The translations under genes and the position numbers were made by a program. From Porifericola rhodea (GTDB taxonomy: Bacteria > Bacteroidota > Bacteroidia > Cytophagales > Cyclobacteriaceae), in contig NZ_CP119421.1 in assembly GCF_030506305.1 (NCBI RefSeq), forward strand, positions 984,354-1,048,353: a DNA stretch of 64,000 nucleotides, in the 5' to 3' direction. Below, in pieces: positions 36,776-45,800 of the stretch (within the stretch, counting starts at the first letter, position 1; each line of letters opens with the position of its first letter). Below the pieces are notes generated by a model. It had not been told where the DNA came from. It searched no databases and was given only the letters and a program-made list of their open reading frames with translations.

Positions 36776-37645
36776 TTTTCATTGAGCATAGTTTTCCTGT
36801 TAAGGAAGTCGCTCCTTTTTTTTAAAATCCCAAACTAATCAGTTGTCTGCTTTGTCAGGTAGTTTATAGGTTTAGCTAGTGAATTAGGTTACTGATATAG
36901 GCTTATTAATAAAAACTGTATTATTCTAACATTTGTCTATCGGGAGGCTTACTTTACAATCATATTCTCAATAAAGTAAGCTTTTTATTACAATACCTAA
37001 GCTAACACTTAAACTTGAATCAAACAATGGGATAAATTTTCTATTTTTTTGACTACTTCTTACATCTACCTATAGGGAGTTAGGTATTTTCCTGTACCCA
37101 TAAATAAAATATAGTAAATTTATATTTTACATTTACAATAGTTTATCAATCCTATATTTATCTTAAATACTATATCTAATAGCTATTAAACACCACTTTT
37201 AATTACTAATATATAATATTATTATTTACCAAATAGTCAATTTGTTTATACAATACTTCATTTAAAGCCTATTAAATGTCTACTCCAAAAAAAATATTAA
37301 AATATGCAAATTGATAAGTTTGCACTAAGTATTTATAGGTAGCCCTACCCTGTTTTTATGCTAAGAATTTACCAGTCTGTACTTTTATTACAGGCGTAAC
37401 TTAAAAATCAGGTTTGTAAATATAAGACTGTATTTAGCACTACTCTACGCTATGGTAATTGTACTCTAGTTTGAAATGATAACACTAAGCAGTACTTTTT
37501 AGGGCTGTGCCGCATGCACATCTATATTCAGTACATTTTGAGGAGGCTATAGGAAAAACCCTAGCAGGTAATAAGGATAATTACGTATTGTTTTGAGTAA
37601 CACTAACTTTTCGCCTATAGGCCGGGCTTCAATATCAGCTATTAT
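36776..37645. other. AT-rich intergenic stretch, no gene seen
   Basis: About 870 bases with very high A+T (notably 37080-37330) contain no plausible coding frame, tRNA or long repeat. It separates the polysaccharide operon start from the 22-bp repeat array. Confidence 0.6.
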
Positions 37646-37926
37646 CTAAGTTACAGCCTGCCCTAAGTTAGGGTACGGTAAAATCTAAGTTAGAGTAAGG
37701 CTCAACCTAAGTTAGGGTACGGCAGGGTCTAAGTTAGGGTAAGGCCCAACCTAAGTTAGGGTACGGCAGGGTCTAGGTTAGAGTAAGGCCCAACCTAAGT
37801 TAGGGTACGGCAGGGTCTAGGTTAGAGTAAGGCTCAACCTAAGTTAGGGTACGGCAGGGTCTAGGTTAGAGTAAGGCTCAACCTAAGTTAGGGTACGTCA
37901 AGGTCTAAGTTAGGCTTAAGCCAGCC
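37646..37926. repeat. Array of twelve 22-bp units in two alternating variants
   Basis: Units begin at 37663, 37685, 37707 and then every 22 bp to 37905; a degenerate copy lies at 37646. Variant A reads CTAAGTTAGGGTACGGCAGG plus two bases. Variant B reads CTAGGTTAGAGTAAGGCTCA plus two bases. The variants alternate strictly, giving a 44-bp higher-order period. Variant A contains the dyad CTAA-G-TTAG. The array is much more GC-rich than its surroundings and has no open frame. Confidence 0.92.
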
Positions 37927-38074
37927 TTAAGTAAGCAGACAAGCCCCCAGGGGTATGTAGCAGGAAAATCAGAAGGCAAAAGATAAGGTAAGAGAAGAAT
38001 CAGCTTCGGGAAAGCAAGCAGAAGTCCGGTAAAATTAAGCAAAAAAATAGCCCTCAAGCTTAGGGCAAAGGGCA

Positions 38075-38102
38075 TAAAAAAAGCCCCGGCCGGGGCCGGG
38101 GC
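38075..38102 (-). terminator. Strong intrinsic terminator after the HU-like gene
   Basis: On the minus strand a GC-only hairpin (GCCCCGGC/GCCGGGGC at 38083-38102) is followed by seven T and AT-rich sequence. It lies 26 bases past the stop codon of the 38129 gene. Confidence 0.88.
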
Positions 38103-38128
38103 AATCCAAAAAAGAGAATGTAAAGCGC

Positions 38129-38827
38129 TTAGCTGATGTTGAGCAGCGTGCGCAGTATGCCTTTCCTTAAGTTAGCTCCACCCATAGTAGAGCGTAATTC
38201 CAGTTGATAGTCGCCTACAGGCAGCCCATCAGGAATGATAAAAGTAATGGTTTTGGGCATATTGTCCAGAATAAAATCTGCCTTGGTTTCTGTACCTGAA
38301 CCCACATGTGTCAGGAATATGCCCTGCTGAGGATCGTTAGCGTCAAACTTAAGCTTGCTGCCAAAGACACGGCCCGGCTGACCGGAAGTCAGCATCTTGT
38401 CTTTAATATTGCTGTCCATATCCAGAAAAGTGTGCACTATAGGAGTACTGACTTTAGCGTCTACCCTTTCTACACTTACCTCCTGAGAAATCTTGCTCAG
38501 GCGGGTTCCGGCACTTACTTTAATCTTGATCTTATGCTTCTGGCTGTCAAAGGCTTCCAGATTGTCTTCAAATACCCCACTGATTACCGGACTGATCTTA
38601 AACAAAGGTGTAGTAATGCTTTCTCCTCTTTTGAGCAGAAACTCCATCGCTAAAAATAATTCCTCTATCACAGAGGTGGTTTCTCCTTTGGATATGCCTA
38701 CTGAGCGGTGCATCATCATCTCAATGATATCCTCCATGTTATTGCTGTTGCCACTCAGGGTTACTGCCCGAAAATCGTTAGGATCGGACGTCAGGGTGTT
38801 ATCCACCAGGTAATACTTCAAACTCAT
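38129..38827 (-). CDS. HU-like / DUF4469-type DNA-binding domain protein
   Basis: I chose the ATG at 38827 (MSLKYYLVDNTL) over an upstream start at 38905, because family members begin at this point; the product has 232 residues. The N-terminal half (about 1-125) has the HU-like pattern: NMEDIIEMMMHR, then EELFLAMEFLLKRGESITTPLF and ISGVFEDNLEAFD. The C-terminal half (about 140-225) is an Ig-like DUF4469-type domain with GQPGRVFGSKLKFDAND and LPVGDYQLELRS. Such proteins are widespread in Bacteroidota; they are thought to bind DNA or nucleoid through the HU fold, with an unknown role for the Ig fold. It stands alone with its own terminator, next to the 22-bp repeat array. Confidence 0.75.
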   Translation of the reverse strand: MSLKYYLVDNTLTSDPNDFRAVTLSGNSNNMEDIIEMMMHRSVGISKGETTSVIEELFLAMEFLLKRGESITTPLFKISPVISGVFEDNLEAFDSQKHKIKIKVSAGTRLSKISQEVSVERVDAKVSTPIVHTFLDMDSNIKDKMLTSGQPGRVFGSKLKFDANDPQQGIFLTHVGSGTETKADFILDNMPKTITFIIPDGLPVGDYQLELRSTMGGANLRKGILRTLLNIS

Positions 38828-39201
38828 CGTCATTCTATTTTTAATGTAACATACCCAAAGATGCGGTAATACAAGCTTAAAAACCCCTGAAATACACAAT
38901 AGCAATTACCTAGTAAAAACAAACTATTCAACTGAACAATTTTAGTATTATTTTTCACTTTTTCACTAAAACTTAAAATAGTTAAGTATTAAACCAAGCT
39001 GATTCTCATAAATAACACTCTATTGACTGCTCGTAATTTACTGCATGACTCCATTTTGCACCTACAAAAGTTTAGACAAAACGCTTAAGTATTTCACTGC
39101 AACAATCTTAAGTACTCACTGAATATTACATAATTACCCCCTACACATCTTATATAACACCCTAATACCCACTCATTTATACTATTTACAAACACCCTTT
39201 T
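38828..39201. other. Intergenic, no gene seen
   Basis: This AT-rich stretch holds the promoter region of the HU-like gene (minus) and the 3' flank of the carboxypeptidase gene. I see no RNA gene, repeat or convincing small coding frame. Confidence 0.55.
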
Positions 39202-40473
39202 TCAGTCGGCTTCCAGAAGCAGGCGCATAAGTTGCTGCGCGGCTACTTCGCCTTTTTGCTGTATAAAAGGTCGTGGGGTATTGTCCCCTACCTCATAAAC
39301 CAGGCTTTCTGCGCCATACTCAAAATACATAAAGTTCTTGGAGACGCCTGCCGCACTGATGTTACCCTTGGCGTTTACGCTATAGTCGGGCAGCTCATTC
39401 TCCAGGCTGCTTAGCCATTCGGCGATCAGGCCGGGGGCATTGGTATTTACGGTAGAGTCCAGCGTATAGTAGATATCGTCCCAGGTGGAGTGAAAGTCTA
39501 TTCCGAAATACAGCTGGCTGTCATCAGCCTTCAACCTCTGGTCCAGCAGGGCTTTCACCGCCCGGGTTTCAGGATGGTGGCGCTGGCTCCAGTCGCGGTT
39601 GAGGTCTACTCCACCGGCATTGTGCCTCCAGTGGCCCATATCTACCCCGTCAGGATTCATTAAAGGAATCGCCAGCAGGGTGTACTGCTTCCTGAACTTA
39701 CGTGCCAGGCGGCTGTCGCCACAGATGGTCTCGATAAAGGATTTCATGGCCAGAAACCCGCTTACCTCGGGAGGGTGTTGCCTGCTGATGGCCAGCACCA
39801 CCTTATTCTGCTTTTTGGCTTCTCCTATGGTCATCACCTCCATAGGTTTACCCATACGGCTCTCGCCAAACACTTCGGAACGCACAAAGTCCAGTTGGCT
39901 CAGGCTATCTACCCAGGCATGTACCCGGGGGCTGTTCCATAACTCCTGTCCGGCCAGCCAAAGGGTATCCGGCCCTACTTCTACCTTAATTCGGACATAT
40001 TCTGGCAGTGAGCCTACGCCAAAGTCAGCATCCCCCTGCCTAAAGGGCTGGTAGTGGGCAGAATCCAGCGCCGACCAATGGACTCCATCTTTGCTTAACT
40101 TGGGATAGTAGCGATGCCTGGCCCCTTCATAAGTCAGCTTGATGTACAGCTCCCGGGGCTGCTCGGCCCAGAGTTTGAAAGCATACCAGGGGCTGGGATT
40201 GATAGGTGAGTTTTCTGCGGTAATCCAGGCGATGAGGGTATCTTCACGCTGCAACATTCCATTGAGGCGGGCTCCGGGAAACTCATTGCTTACGGATACC
40301 CCCAGATCAGTAAAGTGGTAGGTAGTACGATGCTGTAGCTGTACCGGGCGAGGGGTAGTCGGCACCGCCTCTACTTCACCCTGCCCCTGGAACTTCTTCT
40401 GAGGTGCGGGCTCCTGGGCAAAAGCAGGGCTGAGGCCCCATAGAAAAGTAAGGCTTAGTAAAAAATGTTTCAT
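39202..40473 (-). CDS. M14-family zinc carboxypeptidase, secreted
   Basis: The 423-residue protein has a signal peptide (MKHFLLSLTFLWGLSPAFAQ). An N-terminal beta-sandwich of about 150 residues is followed by the M14 domain: zinc ligands in SRQHPPEVSG (H and E, near 232), the substrate-binding Arg in VDLNRDW near 292, the third zinc ligand in GIDFHSTWDD near 328, and the general-base Glu in SLVYEVGD near 390. It should cleave C-terminal residues or peptidoglycan-type peptides in the periplasm or outside. The N-terminal beta-domain is typical of the cytosolic carboxypeptidase-like M14 subgroup, but a signal peptide is clear here. It is probably a single-gene unit. Confidence 0.9.
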   Translation of the reverse strand: MKHFLLSLTFLWGLSPAFAQEPAPQKKFQGQGEVEAVPTTPRPVQLQHRTTYHFTDLGVSVSNEFPGARLNGMLQREDTLIAWITAENSPINPSPWYAFKLWAEQPRELYIKLTYEGARHRYYPKLSKDGVHWSALDSAHYQPFRQGDADFGVGSLPEYVRIKVEVGPDTLWLAGQELWNSPRVHAWVDSLSQLDFVRSEVFGESRMGKPMEVMTIGEAKKQNKVVLAISRQHPPEVSGFLAMKSFIETICGDSRLARKFRKQYTLLAIPLMNPDGVDMGHWRHNAGGVDLNRDWSQRHHPETRAVKALLDQRLKADDSQLYFGIDFHSTWDDIYYTLDSTVNTNAPGLIAEWLSSLENELPDYSVNAKGNISAAGVSKNFMYFEYGAESLVYEVGDNTPRPFIQQKGEVAAQQLMRLLLEAD

Positions 40474-40711
40474 GGTATCGTATGTATGTTAGCTCTTTTA
40501 TGACAGACATAAATACTCAAAATAGCGACTTATGCAAATTCTCCCGCCGACTTACTGATGCTAAAGTTGTAGAAAAGAAGCAGTTACAAAAGATGAGCTC
40601 CCCTTTTATCTAAAGCTCAAAAGCTGTATGCTGAAGAGGCCCGGCCGGGCAGTCAGGAGCCAGCCCCTGCCCTAAGGGTAGCAGCCCTCCCCTCTTATTC
40701 TCTGGTATAAG

Positions 40712-40748
40712 CAAAAAAAAGGCCGCCTTCCAGAGTAGGAAGACGACC
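40712..40748 (-). terminator. Intrinsic terminator of the hybrid kinase gene
   Basis: On the minus strand GGTCGTCTTCC-TACTCT-GGAAGGCGGCC forms an 11-pair stem with two G-U pairs, followed by eight T. It lies about 23 bases past the stop at 40772. A separate perfect 12-bp palindrome, GCCCGGCCGGGC, lies at 40639-40650 in the same gap. Confidence 0.85.
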
Positions 40749-40771
40749 TGAGTTGTGGATGTGGATTAATT

Positions 40772-43700
40772 TTAAGTGCGGACGCTGGCTTTATCCAGAT
40801 GCCTGACAATCTTCTGGTACAGCTCTTTGGGGTTAAATGGCTTGGTTACGAAGTCGTTCATCCCCACTTTATATACCTTTTCCTGTATCTCCAGCATGGC
40901 AGAGGCCGTCAGGGCGATGATCGGCAGGTCAGGGTATTTCTCCCGGATTGCCAGCGTGGCATTATAGCCATCCATTACCGGCATCTGTAAGTCCATCAGT
41001 ACAAGGTCGTAGACATCAGCACTAGTGACCATATCTACCGCCTCTTGTCCGTTGCCGGCATGTTCAAAGTCCAGCTGCCATTTGTTGAGGAACTGTCGGG
41101 CAACAATCACATTCATATTGTTGTCTTCTACCAGCAGTACTTTAAAACCTTTCAGGCTTTTGTAGCCTTCTGCCCCTTTGATAAAGACTGACTTATCTTC
41201 CAGGTTCTGCTCACTTTTAAGAAAGCTTAGCTTAAAGTGGAAGCGTGAACCCTCTCCGGGCTTACTTTCCAGCTCTATGGCACTGCCCTGTAGCTCCAGC
41301 AGCTTTTTGGTGATGGCAAGGCCCAGCCCGGTGCCCCCATAGTTACGGGTAGTATCAGAACTCGCCTGAGAAAAACTATCAAAGATATGGCTCTGCTTAT
41401 CTTCCGGAATACCAATACCGGTATCCAGCACTTCAAAGTAAAGCTCTACCTCTTTATCGGTCTGGGAGAGCAGCTTCACCTGTGCCTTTACACTACCTTC
41501 AGGAGTAAACTTGATGGCATTGCTCACCAGGTTGTTCATGATCTGCGACAAACGGGTAGGGTCGCCTACCAGCGTGCCGGGCACATCTACCGCCTGGCTT
41601 ACCTCCAGGCTGATACCTTTTTCTTCTGCCTTTACCGATAGTGACTTTTGTATACCAGTCAGTAACTGTTTGATGCTGAAATCTGCTTTTTCAAATTCTA
41701 TCTTACCTGCTTCTATCTTACTAAAATCCAGGATATCGTTGATAAGTGCCAGTAGGTTTTCTCCTGAGAAGCGCAGCGCCTGTAGGTTTTCTACCTGCTC
41801 CGGCTTGGGGTCGTCCTGTAACAGCAGGTGCGAAATACCAATGACCGCATTCAAAGGAGTACGGATCTCATGGCTCATGGTAGAGAGGAACTGTGCCTTG
41901 GCCAGCGATGCCTGCTCGGCCTGCTTCTTGGCCTGTATAATCTCCAGCTCTTTTCTTCTTCTTTCTATCGTAGAGCCAACCCAACGCGCAAAGAGGCATA
42001 CAAACTCACGCTCTTCTTCTGAGAAGTCCTGCGCCCGCGGGGAAATATCCATAAAGTTTACGATGCCGTATACCTTATCCTCCACGCGGATGGGAACACC
42101 TATATAGCTTTCCATCTTAATCTCTGCATGAGCGGGATGGTTAGCATATTCGGACTCGCTCAAATGGCGGATGGAGACAATGTCATTTTCACGATAGGCG
42201 ATGCTACAGTAACCGTGGCTCAGTGGCGAAACCCTGTTTCTGAGGTCAGGCAGCCCAATGGCGGTCCTTACCGAATGCTCTACGAAGCACTGCCCATCTT
42301 CTATGCGGCTGATAAGTCCGAGAGGCATACCCAAAAAGGCAGACACTTCTACCAGGGACTTGTCTATCTGCTCTTCAAACTCCAGGTTGCCGCGAGAGGC
42401 AATCAGGTTCAGGGCTTTCATGCCCTTCTGAAAGCGTTTCTGCCGCAGCTCTGCCTTTTTAGACTTACTAATATCCTGAAAGATTCCTTTTACCTTGTAC
42501 GCTTTGCGGCTGCGCGTAAGGGGTTTGCCTACGGTACGCACCCAAAGGCGCTCGTAGCTGTTGCCAATATACATTTCCAGCTCCACATCAAAGCTAACGC
42601 CTTCGGCTATAGTTTTGCGCAGGTAGCGCTGAAACAGCTGCTTGGAGCGCTTGGTCAGGAAGTTTAGTCCATGATTAATGCTGGGGCAGAAGTCCTGCGA
42701 TACGTTGATGAGCTTCTTAAACTGAGGAGACAGGCTAAGCTTACCGCTTTTTACGTCTAGCTCCCAGCTGCCAATACGGGCCAGCTCCTGAGCTTCTTCC
42801 AGCTCTTCTTTTACTTTGAGGAGAGCCTCCTCTGTTCTTTTGCGGTCGCTTACATTCTGGCTCACCAGCAATCCACCTTCAATCTCGCCCTCCTCATCAC
42901 GTAGAGGTACGGTGCGGTGGTTGTAATGCTCTCCCTCATGCAGTATATCGGAGTGCACGTATTCTCCTTTGAGCGTTGCTTCATAGATAGGCTTTAGGTA
43001 GGCCAGCATATTACCTTCCAGGGCTTCATGCAGGGTTTTACCTTCAAACCTTTCGGGGCTCAGCCCATGCTTTTGCATGCTGGTACCGTCGGCTACGATA
43101 TAGCGCAGCTCATTGTCGAAAAGAAAAACATCGGTCTCCGGTATGTTGGCTGCCAGCCTGCGATAGTTGCGCTCGCTGATCTCCAGCTTCTCCTGTGCAT
43201 GTCGCTGTGCTGTAATATCGCGCGATACGGTCTGGAAGGCGATCACCTGGTTATCCTGTATGATGGGCGTCATCACCGTTTGCAGCCACACATAGTGCCC
43301 GTCTTTCCGGCGCAGGCGGTATTCCATCCATTTTTTGCACTTCCCTTTAATGGTATGGTTAAAGTGCGCATCCTCAATGTTCTGTATATCATCAGGATGG
43401 CTCATGGTATAGGGGTTGATGCCGATTAGCTCTTCCGGCTCAAAACCCAGTATTGTCCTTACCGAGGGAGAAACGTAGGTGAAGGTAGCATCCGGCTGGT
43501 GCATGGCTATCAGATCCTGAGCATGATCGGTAATCAGCTTGTACTTTTCTTTTTCTTTACGCAGAGCTTCTTCTGCCTCACGTATATCTGTAACATCCAG
43601 GCTAGTGCCGAACAGCCCAATTTTACGGCCGTCTTCGTCAGCCCAGGGCTTTACGTTTATCTTGATATAGCGGAGCTCCTGATCAGGCGTAAAGAGGCGC

Positions 43701-44029
43701 AGCTCAAACGTAGCTTTTTCATCCAGGCTACCCGACTCCAGCGTTTCCTTAACCAGCTTTCTGTCTTTAGGGTGCAGCATGGCATAATATTCTTCTACTG
43801 AGGGTGAGCCTTCTTCAGGTTTTCTTCCGCACTGACGGTATACCTCCTCGGACCAGCTCAGGCATCTGCTGCCCATCTCCATCGTCCACCAGCCTATGCC
43901 GGCAAACTCCTGCGCTTCTTTCAGCTGCGATTCCAGGCAGTGGATTTTGTTATCCTGCATATTGCGAACTGCTTCCAGCTCTTGTTCCAGTTGGCGAACC
44001 CTTTCTTTTGTTTCCTGCAATGTATTCAT
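40772..44029 (-). CDS. PAS/GAF hybrid sensor histidine kinase with receiver domain
   Basis: The 1085-residue protein has no membrane segment, so it should sense cytoplasmic signals. A coiled coil at 1-35 precedes four PAS/PAC units (about 36-150, 160-280, 285-400, 410-530) and a GAF domain (about 545-695). The kinase core has the phospho-acceptor His in MSHEIRTPLNA near 720, N-box NNLVSNAIKFT, G1 DTGIGIP and G2 GGTGLGLAI. A C-terminal receiver domain (about 960-1080) has LLVEDNNMN, phospho-acceptor Asp in VLMDLQMPVMDG near 1011, and TKPF. Phosphate would pass from His to the attached Asp, and then to an Hpt protein not seen here. It is a single-gene unit with its own terminator. Confidence 0.95.
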   Translation of the reverse strand: MNTLQETKERVRQLEQELEAVRNMQDNKIHCLESQLKEAQEFAGIGWWTMEMGSRCLSWSEEVYRQCGRKPEEGSPSVEEYYAMLHPKDRKLVKETLESGSLDEKATFELRLFTPDQELRYIKINVKPWADEDGRKIGLFGTSLDVTDIREAEEALRKEKEKYKLITDHAQDLIAMHQPDATFTYVSPSVRTILGFEPEELIGINPYTMSHPDDIQNIEDAHFNHTIKGKCKKWMEYRLRRKDGHYVWLQTVMTPIIQDNQVIAFQTVSRDITAQRHAQEKLEISERNYRRLAANIPETDVFLFDNELRYIVADGTSMQKHGLSPERFEGKTLHEALEGNMLAYLKPIYEATLKGEYVHSDILHEGEHYNHRTVPLRDEEGEIEGGLLVSQNVSDRKRTEEALLKVKEELEEAQELARIGSWELDVKSGKLSLSPQFKKLINVSQDFCPSINHGLNFLTKRSKQLFQRYLRKTIAEGVSFDVELEMYIGNSYERLWVRTVGKPLTRSRKAYKVKGIFQDISKSKKAELRQKRFQKGMKALNLIASRGNLEFEEQIDKSLVEVSAFLGMPLGLISRIEDGQCFVEHSVRTAIGLPDLRNRVSPLSHGYCSIAYRENDIVSIRHLSESEYANHPAHAEIKMESYIGVPIRVEDKVYGIVNFMDISPRAQDFSEEEREFVCLFARWVGSTIERRRKELEIIQAKKQAEQASLAKAQFLSTMSHEIRTPLNAVIGISHLLLQDDPKPEQVENLQALRFSGENLLALINDILDFSKIEAGKIEFEKADFSIKQLLTGIQKSLSVKAEEKGISLEVSQAVDVPGTLVGDPTRLSQIMNNLVSNAIKFTPEGSVKAQVKLLSQTDKEVELYFEVLDTGIGIPEDKQSHIFDSFSQASSDTTRNYGGTGLGLAITKKLLELQGSAIELESKPGEGSRFHFKLSFLKSEQNLEDKSVFIKGAEGYKSLKGFKVLLVEDNNMNVIVARQFLNKWQLDFEHAGNGQEAVDMVTSADVYDLVLMDLQMPVMDGYNATLAIREKYPDLPIIALTASAMLEIQEKVYKVGMNDFVTKPFNPKELYQKIVRHLDKASVRT

Positions 44030-44253
44030 ACGAAGCTAACTCTAGTATAAATACAAATTTAGACTTTGTGTGTATGCCGTTCCTTTTAGATTACTAGTAA
44101 AATCTAGCGATGTAACATTTGCATATCATAAAACTTAATACTCATTAGCAGGGGGAAGATTACTTATTAATTTGCCTGTGCAATTGACCACTATATTCTT
44201 TAGGCTTGCTATAACATAATTGGTAGGTAGCGAGTATTATCCATAAAAAGAAC

Positions 44254-45141
44254 TTGTACGATATAATAGGAGACATACACGGACGCGCAGCCTTATTGCA
44301 GCAGATGCTGGAGAAGCTAGCCTACACTAAGCATAGTGGTGTTTATCAGCATACCGAAAGGAAAGCTATCTTTTTAGGAGACTTTATTAACAAAGGTCCT
44401 CATACCAAAGAAGTGCTACAGATTGTACGCCCGATGGTGGAGCAGGGATATGCCTATGCGGTAGTGGGAAATCATGAGCTAAACCTCATCGGCTACTTTC
44501 AAAAACATGATGAGGGCGAATACATCAGGCCGCACACCGAAAAGAATACGGATCAGCATGTGCCTACTTTCCAGTCTTTTACCGGAGAGCAGCCCCTGCT
44601 CCATCACTATATTGACTGGATGAAAACCCTGCCTCTCTATCTGGAAATAGACGGCATCCGTCTGGCTCATGCTTACTGGCATCAGGAGAGCATTGACTTT
44701 CTACAACAAAACTATGAAAGGGTAAGTCTGCACGACGCATTATTGCGAAACATGACACCTGGCAGCCCCACTGCCAAGGCCGTAGATGAATTGCTTGTTG
44801 GGCTTAAGCTAAAACTGCCAACAGCCGGTGGCGACATTCCTTTTAAAACGAAGTGGTGGCATGTAGGCCTTAGCCATGCATACCAGAGCCTGGCTATACG
44901 CCCCGATACTTCATTGGGAAACCCACATATATCATACGGGCGGGAGGAGGTAAATACGTATACCTACCCTAAGGAAGCTCCGCCATTCTTCTTCGGACAC
45001 TACAACCTACCTGGCAAGCCTCGGCTCTTAGCTGACAACTATAGCTGTCTGGATTATAATCTGGAGGAGCAGCCCCTGCTGGTAGGCTACCGCTGGCAGG
45101 GTGAGCAGCGCCTGCAAGAAGCGCACTTACTATACTGCTAA
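44254..45141 (+). CDS. Metallophosphoesterase (Ser/Thr phosphatase/ApaH-like)
   Basis: The 295-residue protein carries GDIHGR at 6-11, GDFINKGP near 49-56 and GNHELN near 76-81, the three metal-binding blocks of the PPP/ApaH group. The usual second block is GDxxDRG; here the Asp-Arg pair is Asn-Lys. It may hydrolyse phosphoprotein, dinucleoside polyphosphate or a related substrate. The start is TTG at 44254: a TAG lies ten codons upstream in frame with no ATG between, and translation from TTG directly yields the conserved MYDIIGDIHG start. It diverges from the hybrid kinase gene across 224 bp. Confidence 0.85.
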   Translation: MYDIIGDIHGRAALLQQMLEKLAYTKHSGVYQHTERKAIFLGDFINKGPHTKEVLQIVRPMVEQGYAYAVVGNHELNLIGYFQKHDEGEYIRPHTEKNTDQHVPTFQSFTGEQPLLHHYIDWMKTLPLYLEIDGIRLAHAYWHQESIDFLQQNYERVSLHDALLRNMTPGSPTAKAVDELLVGLKLKLPTAGGDIPFKTKWWHVGLSHAYQSLAIRPDTSLGNPHISYGREEVNTYTYPKEAPPFFFGHYNLPGKPRLLADNYSCLDYNLEEQPLLVGYRWQGEQRLQEAHLLYC

Positions 45142-45156
45142 ATTATTTTGGCGTGT

Positions 45157-45723
45157 TTACTCTTCTACTTCTACGATCATCTCTATCTCTACCGCAATAT
45201 TAGAAGGCAGGGAGCCCATACCTACTGCCGCGCGGGCATGCTTACCTTTTTCACCAAACACCTCTACAATAAAATCGGAGAAGCCATTCATTACTTTTGG
45301 CTGATCTGTAAAGTCGCTGGTGCCGTTTACCATACCATGCACCTTTACTATTCTGCTTACCTTGTTCAGGTCACCGATTTCTGCTTTAAGAGCAGAGAGC
45401 AAAGTAATACCCGTGTAGCGAGCGGCCTGCTGCCCTTCTTCTATGCTCAGGTCCTGACCCAGTTTACCTGTTATATACTTACCCTCGGGGGTCATGGGGC
45501 CATGGCCGGCTAAAAAAACCAGCTTACCCGTTTGTACTGCTCTTACGAAATTTGCTTCGGGCTGGGGCAGTTCATAAAGCTCAACGCCCATATCTTTCAG
45601 CTTCTGTTCAATATCTTCAGACTGGCTGAATCCTGCTTCTTTTACCTCAGGAGACTGTGAGGGCTGGCATGCGGCCAATATCAGAAAGGCTAATAAAAAA
45701 CTGAGTTGATGAATTTTTAGCAT
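45157..45723 (-). CDS. RidA-family (YjgF-like) lipoprotein
   Basis: I chose the ATG at 45723 since it gives a standard lipoprotein signal, with the lipobox LAAC and Cys at residue 19; the product has 188 residues. The mature part carries the RidA-like fold: RAVQTGKLVFLAGHGPMTPEG, ITLLSALKAEIGDLNKVSRIV and HARAAVGMGSLPSNIAVEIE. It belongs to the YjgF_like group lacking a clear enamine-deaminase assignment. RidA proteins are normally cytoplasmic, so lipid anchoring is unusual. The gene converges with the metallophosphoesterase gene (15 bp apart). Confidence 0.85.
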   Translation of the reverse strand: MLKIHQLSFLLAFLILAACQPSQSPEVKEAGFSQSEDIEQKLKDMGVELYELPQPEANFVRAVQTGKLVFLAGHGPMTPEGKYITGKLGQDLSIEEGQQAARYTGITLLSALKAEIGDLNKVSRIVKVHGMVNGTSDFTDQPKVMNGFSDFIVEVFGEKGKHARAAVGMGSLPSNIAVEIEMIVEVEE

Positions 45724-45800
45724 AGGAATGAGGTTAGTTTGCATAAATATAGAAAACTTTGTTATAATCGTTACCTATTAAAACTAGAGTATACTGACCC

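Noticed and set aside
37646-37926. CRISPR array
   Set aside because: The 22-bp period has no unique spacers between repeats, the two variants simply alternate, and no cas genes are in the window.
38828-38905. Longer start for the HU-like gene
   Set aside because: The extra 26 residues are hydrophobic and unlike the family, whose members start at the MSLKYYL position.
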